Origin: Bradyrhizobium diazoefficiens
GTDB lineage: Bacteria > Pseudomonadota > Alphaproteobacteria > Rhizobiales > Xanthobacteraceae
Assembly (NCBI RefSeq): GCF_016599855.1
Contig: NZ_CP067041.1
Coordinates: 2,604,001 to 2,668,000, forward strand
Length of the DNA stretch: 64,000 nt
Direction: 5' to 3'
Every line of letters begins with the position of its first letter. Position 1 is the first letter of the stretch. A program made the translations under genes and the position numbers. Positions 63,094 to 64,000 of this stretch are shown in pieces. Below the pieces are notes generated by a model that had not been told where the DNA came from, searched no databases, and saw only the letters and a list, made by a program, of their open reading frames with translations.

Positions 63094-64000
63094 TCAAGCC
63101 TTGGCAAAGCCGGCCGCCTTCATGGCCTGGCCCATCTGGCGATCCGCCTGGTTCATGAAGCTCTCGAACTGGCCGGCATCGCGCCATACGATGCCAAAAC
63201 CGCGTCTGGTCATGAAGTCCTTGAATGCGGCGGAGTCGTATACCCTCTTCAAGGCCGCGGTCAGCCTGGTTGCGATCTCCGGAGCCAGGCCCCTGGGCCC
63301 GGCAATGCCGCGCCATGAGCTGGTGGAATAGTCGACGCCAAGCGCCTCCTTCAACGTCGGGACGTCGGGGAAGATCGGATTGCGCGCGTTCGCCATGATC
63401 GCAAGGCTCCGCGCCTGGCCGGCCTCGATGGTGGCGCGCGCTTCCGGCACCGAGCAGGTGGTGAGATCGAGGCTGCCTGCGACGAGATCCTGCATCGCCG
63501 GTGCTGCGCCATTCGACGCAGACCACGCGACCTGGTTTGCCGGCAATCCCATGGCCTGCATCCAGCCGGCGAGGGCGAGATGCCAGATGCCGCCTTGTCC
63601 AGTGCCTGATGCCTTGAACCTTCCCGGCGGTGCTAATCGGATGGCCTCCATGAGCTCCTTCGCCGACTTGTATGGCGAGGACGTGGAAACCTGGATGCCC
63701 GGCGGATCTTCGTTCATCAGCGCCAGCGGCGTGTAATTCCGCGGCGTCAGATGCGTAACGGCCTGCCAATGCAGCATCGTGATTTCCACGGTCAGCATGC
63801 CGATCGTGTAGCCATCCGGTGGTGCTGTTGCGATCTCGGCATGGCCAATGACGCCGGATCCACCGGTGCGGTTGACGACGTTGAACGGCTGGCCGAGCTC
63901 CTTCTCCAGCAGCGACGCGACGATGTGCGCGGTCGCATCCGTGCCGCCGCCGGCGCCCCATGGGACGATCATGGTCACCGGCCGCGCCGGATAGGCTTGC
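63094..64000 (-). CDS. Bug/TctC-type periplasmic solute receptor, partial
   Basis: At least 302 residues of a tripartite tricarboxylate transporter receptor; the frame is open to the right edge (AYPARPVTMIVPWGAGGGTD is the normal start of the mature protein), so the signal peptide and start are outside. Family features: GGSGVIGHAEIATAPPDGYT, then GAAPAMQDLVAGSLD and IFPDVPTLKEALGVD. These receptors bind carboxylates; the ligand is unknown. The membrane partners TctA/TctB are not visible. It ends 41 bp before meaB, same strand. Confidence 0.9.
   Translation of the reverse strand, partial: QAYPARPVTMIVPWGAGGGTDATAHIVASLLEKELGQPFNVVNRTGGSGVIGHAEIATAPPDGYTIGMLTVEITMLHWQAVTHLTPRNYTPLALMNEDPPGIQVSTSSPYKSAKELMEAIRLAPPGRFKASGTGQGGIWHLALAGWMQAMGLPANQVAWSASNGAAPAMQDLVAGSLDLTTCSVPEARATIEAGQARSLAIMANARNPIFPDVPTLKEALGVDYSTSSWRGIAGPRGLAPEIATRLTAALKRVYDSAAFKDFMTRRGFGIVWRDAGQFESFMNQADRQMGQAMKAAGFAKA

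Noticed and set aside
63053..63961. Upstream extension of the meaB frame
   Set aside because: It overlaps the Bug-type receptor gene on the same strand in another frame and has no GTPase-family content; MeaB begins at 63052.

Overview
The window looks like a chromosomal segment of a Bradyrhizobium-type alphaproteobacterium (Nitrobacteraceae). The basis is uniformly high GC, a complete squalene/hopanoid gene set in the order and style of Bradyrhizobium and Rhodopseudomonas, a perfect EcfG-type stress promoter, an alphaproteobacterial LexA box (GAAC-N7-GAAC), an ImuA-ImuB-DnaE2 mutagenesis cassette, and several families of dispersed palindromic repeats. The assignment rests on gene content and remembered families; no database was searched. 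No rRNA, tRNA, CRISPR array or complete insertion sequence was seen.

Region 1 (1-21.9 kb) is the hopanoid region. It opens with the 3' end of eutB, then hpnP (hopanoid C-2 methylase), then eutC, so a B12-dependent radical SAM gene sits between the two subunit genes of a B12-dependent lyase. An MMPL/RND transporter, a secreted protein of unknown function and a small Cys-rich secreted protein follow. Next is the tightly overlapping operon hpnC-hpnD-hpnE-shc-hpnG (FPP to presqualene diphosphate, hydroxysqualene, squalene, hopene; HpnG acts on adenosylhopane). A vapBC toxin-antitoxin island separates hpnG from the convergent hpnH. Upstream of hpnH lies a clearly decayed ispH. On the other strand come hpnN (hopanoid transporter) with a perfect EcfG promoter, a DUF2147 gene and hpnO (aminotransferase).

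Region 2 (22-29.6 kb) holds an operon of metallophosphoesterase, cupredoxin, ECF sigma factor and zinc-finger anti-sigma factor, then a GMC oxidoreductase, an M20 amidohydrolase and a PiT phosphate transporter.

Region 3 (29.7-38.3 kb) is a DNA repair block. A UdgX-type uracil-DNA glycosylase fused to a DUF4130-like domain and a radical SAM repair protein run leftward; imuA-imuB-dnaE2 runs rightward; a LexA box lies between them. dnaE2 carries a 108-bp palindromic repeat inserted in frame.

Region 4 (38.4-51 kb) carries a small membrane protein, a CoA-transferase, an HME-type RND efflux pair, an amidohydrolase, a TolC-like protein, an acetyl-CoA hydrolase gene broken by one frameshift, an enoyl-CoA hydratase and a secreted protein.

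Region 5 (51-58.3 kb) holds two further ECF sigma/anti-sigma pairs: a SigF/NrsF-like pair, and one followed by a subtilisin-like protease. A DUF2336 gene and a diguanylate cyclase lie between them.

Region 6 (58.3-64 kb) has a small uncharacterised protein, a GIY-YIG nuclease bracketed by inverted palindromic repeats, a Tat-exported beta-helix protein, pyroglutamyl peptidase, meaB and the start-proximal part of a Bug-type solute receptor that runs off the right edge.
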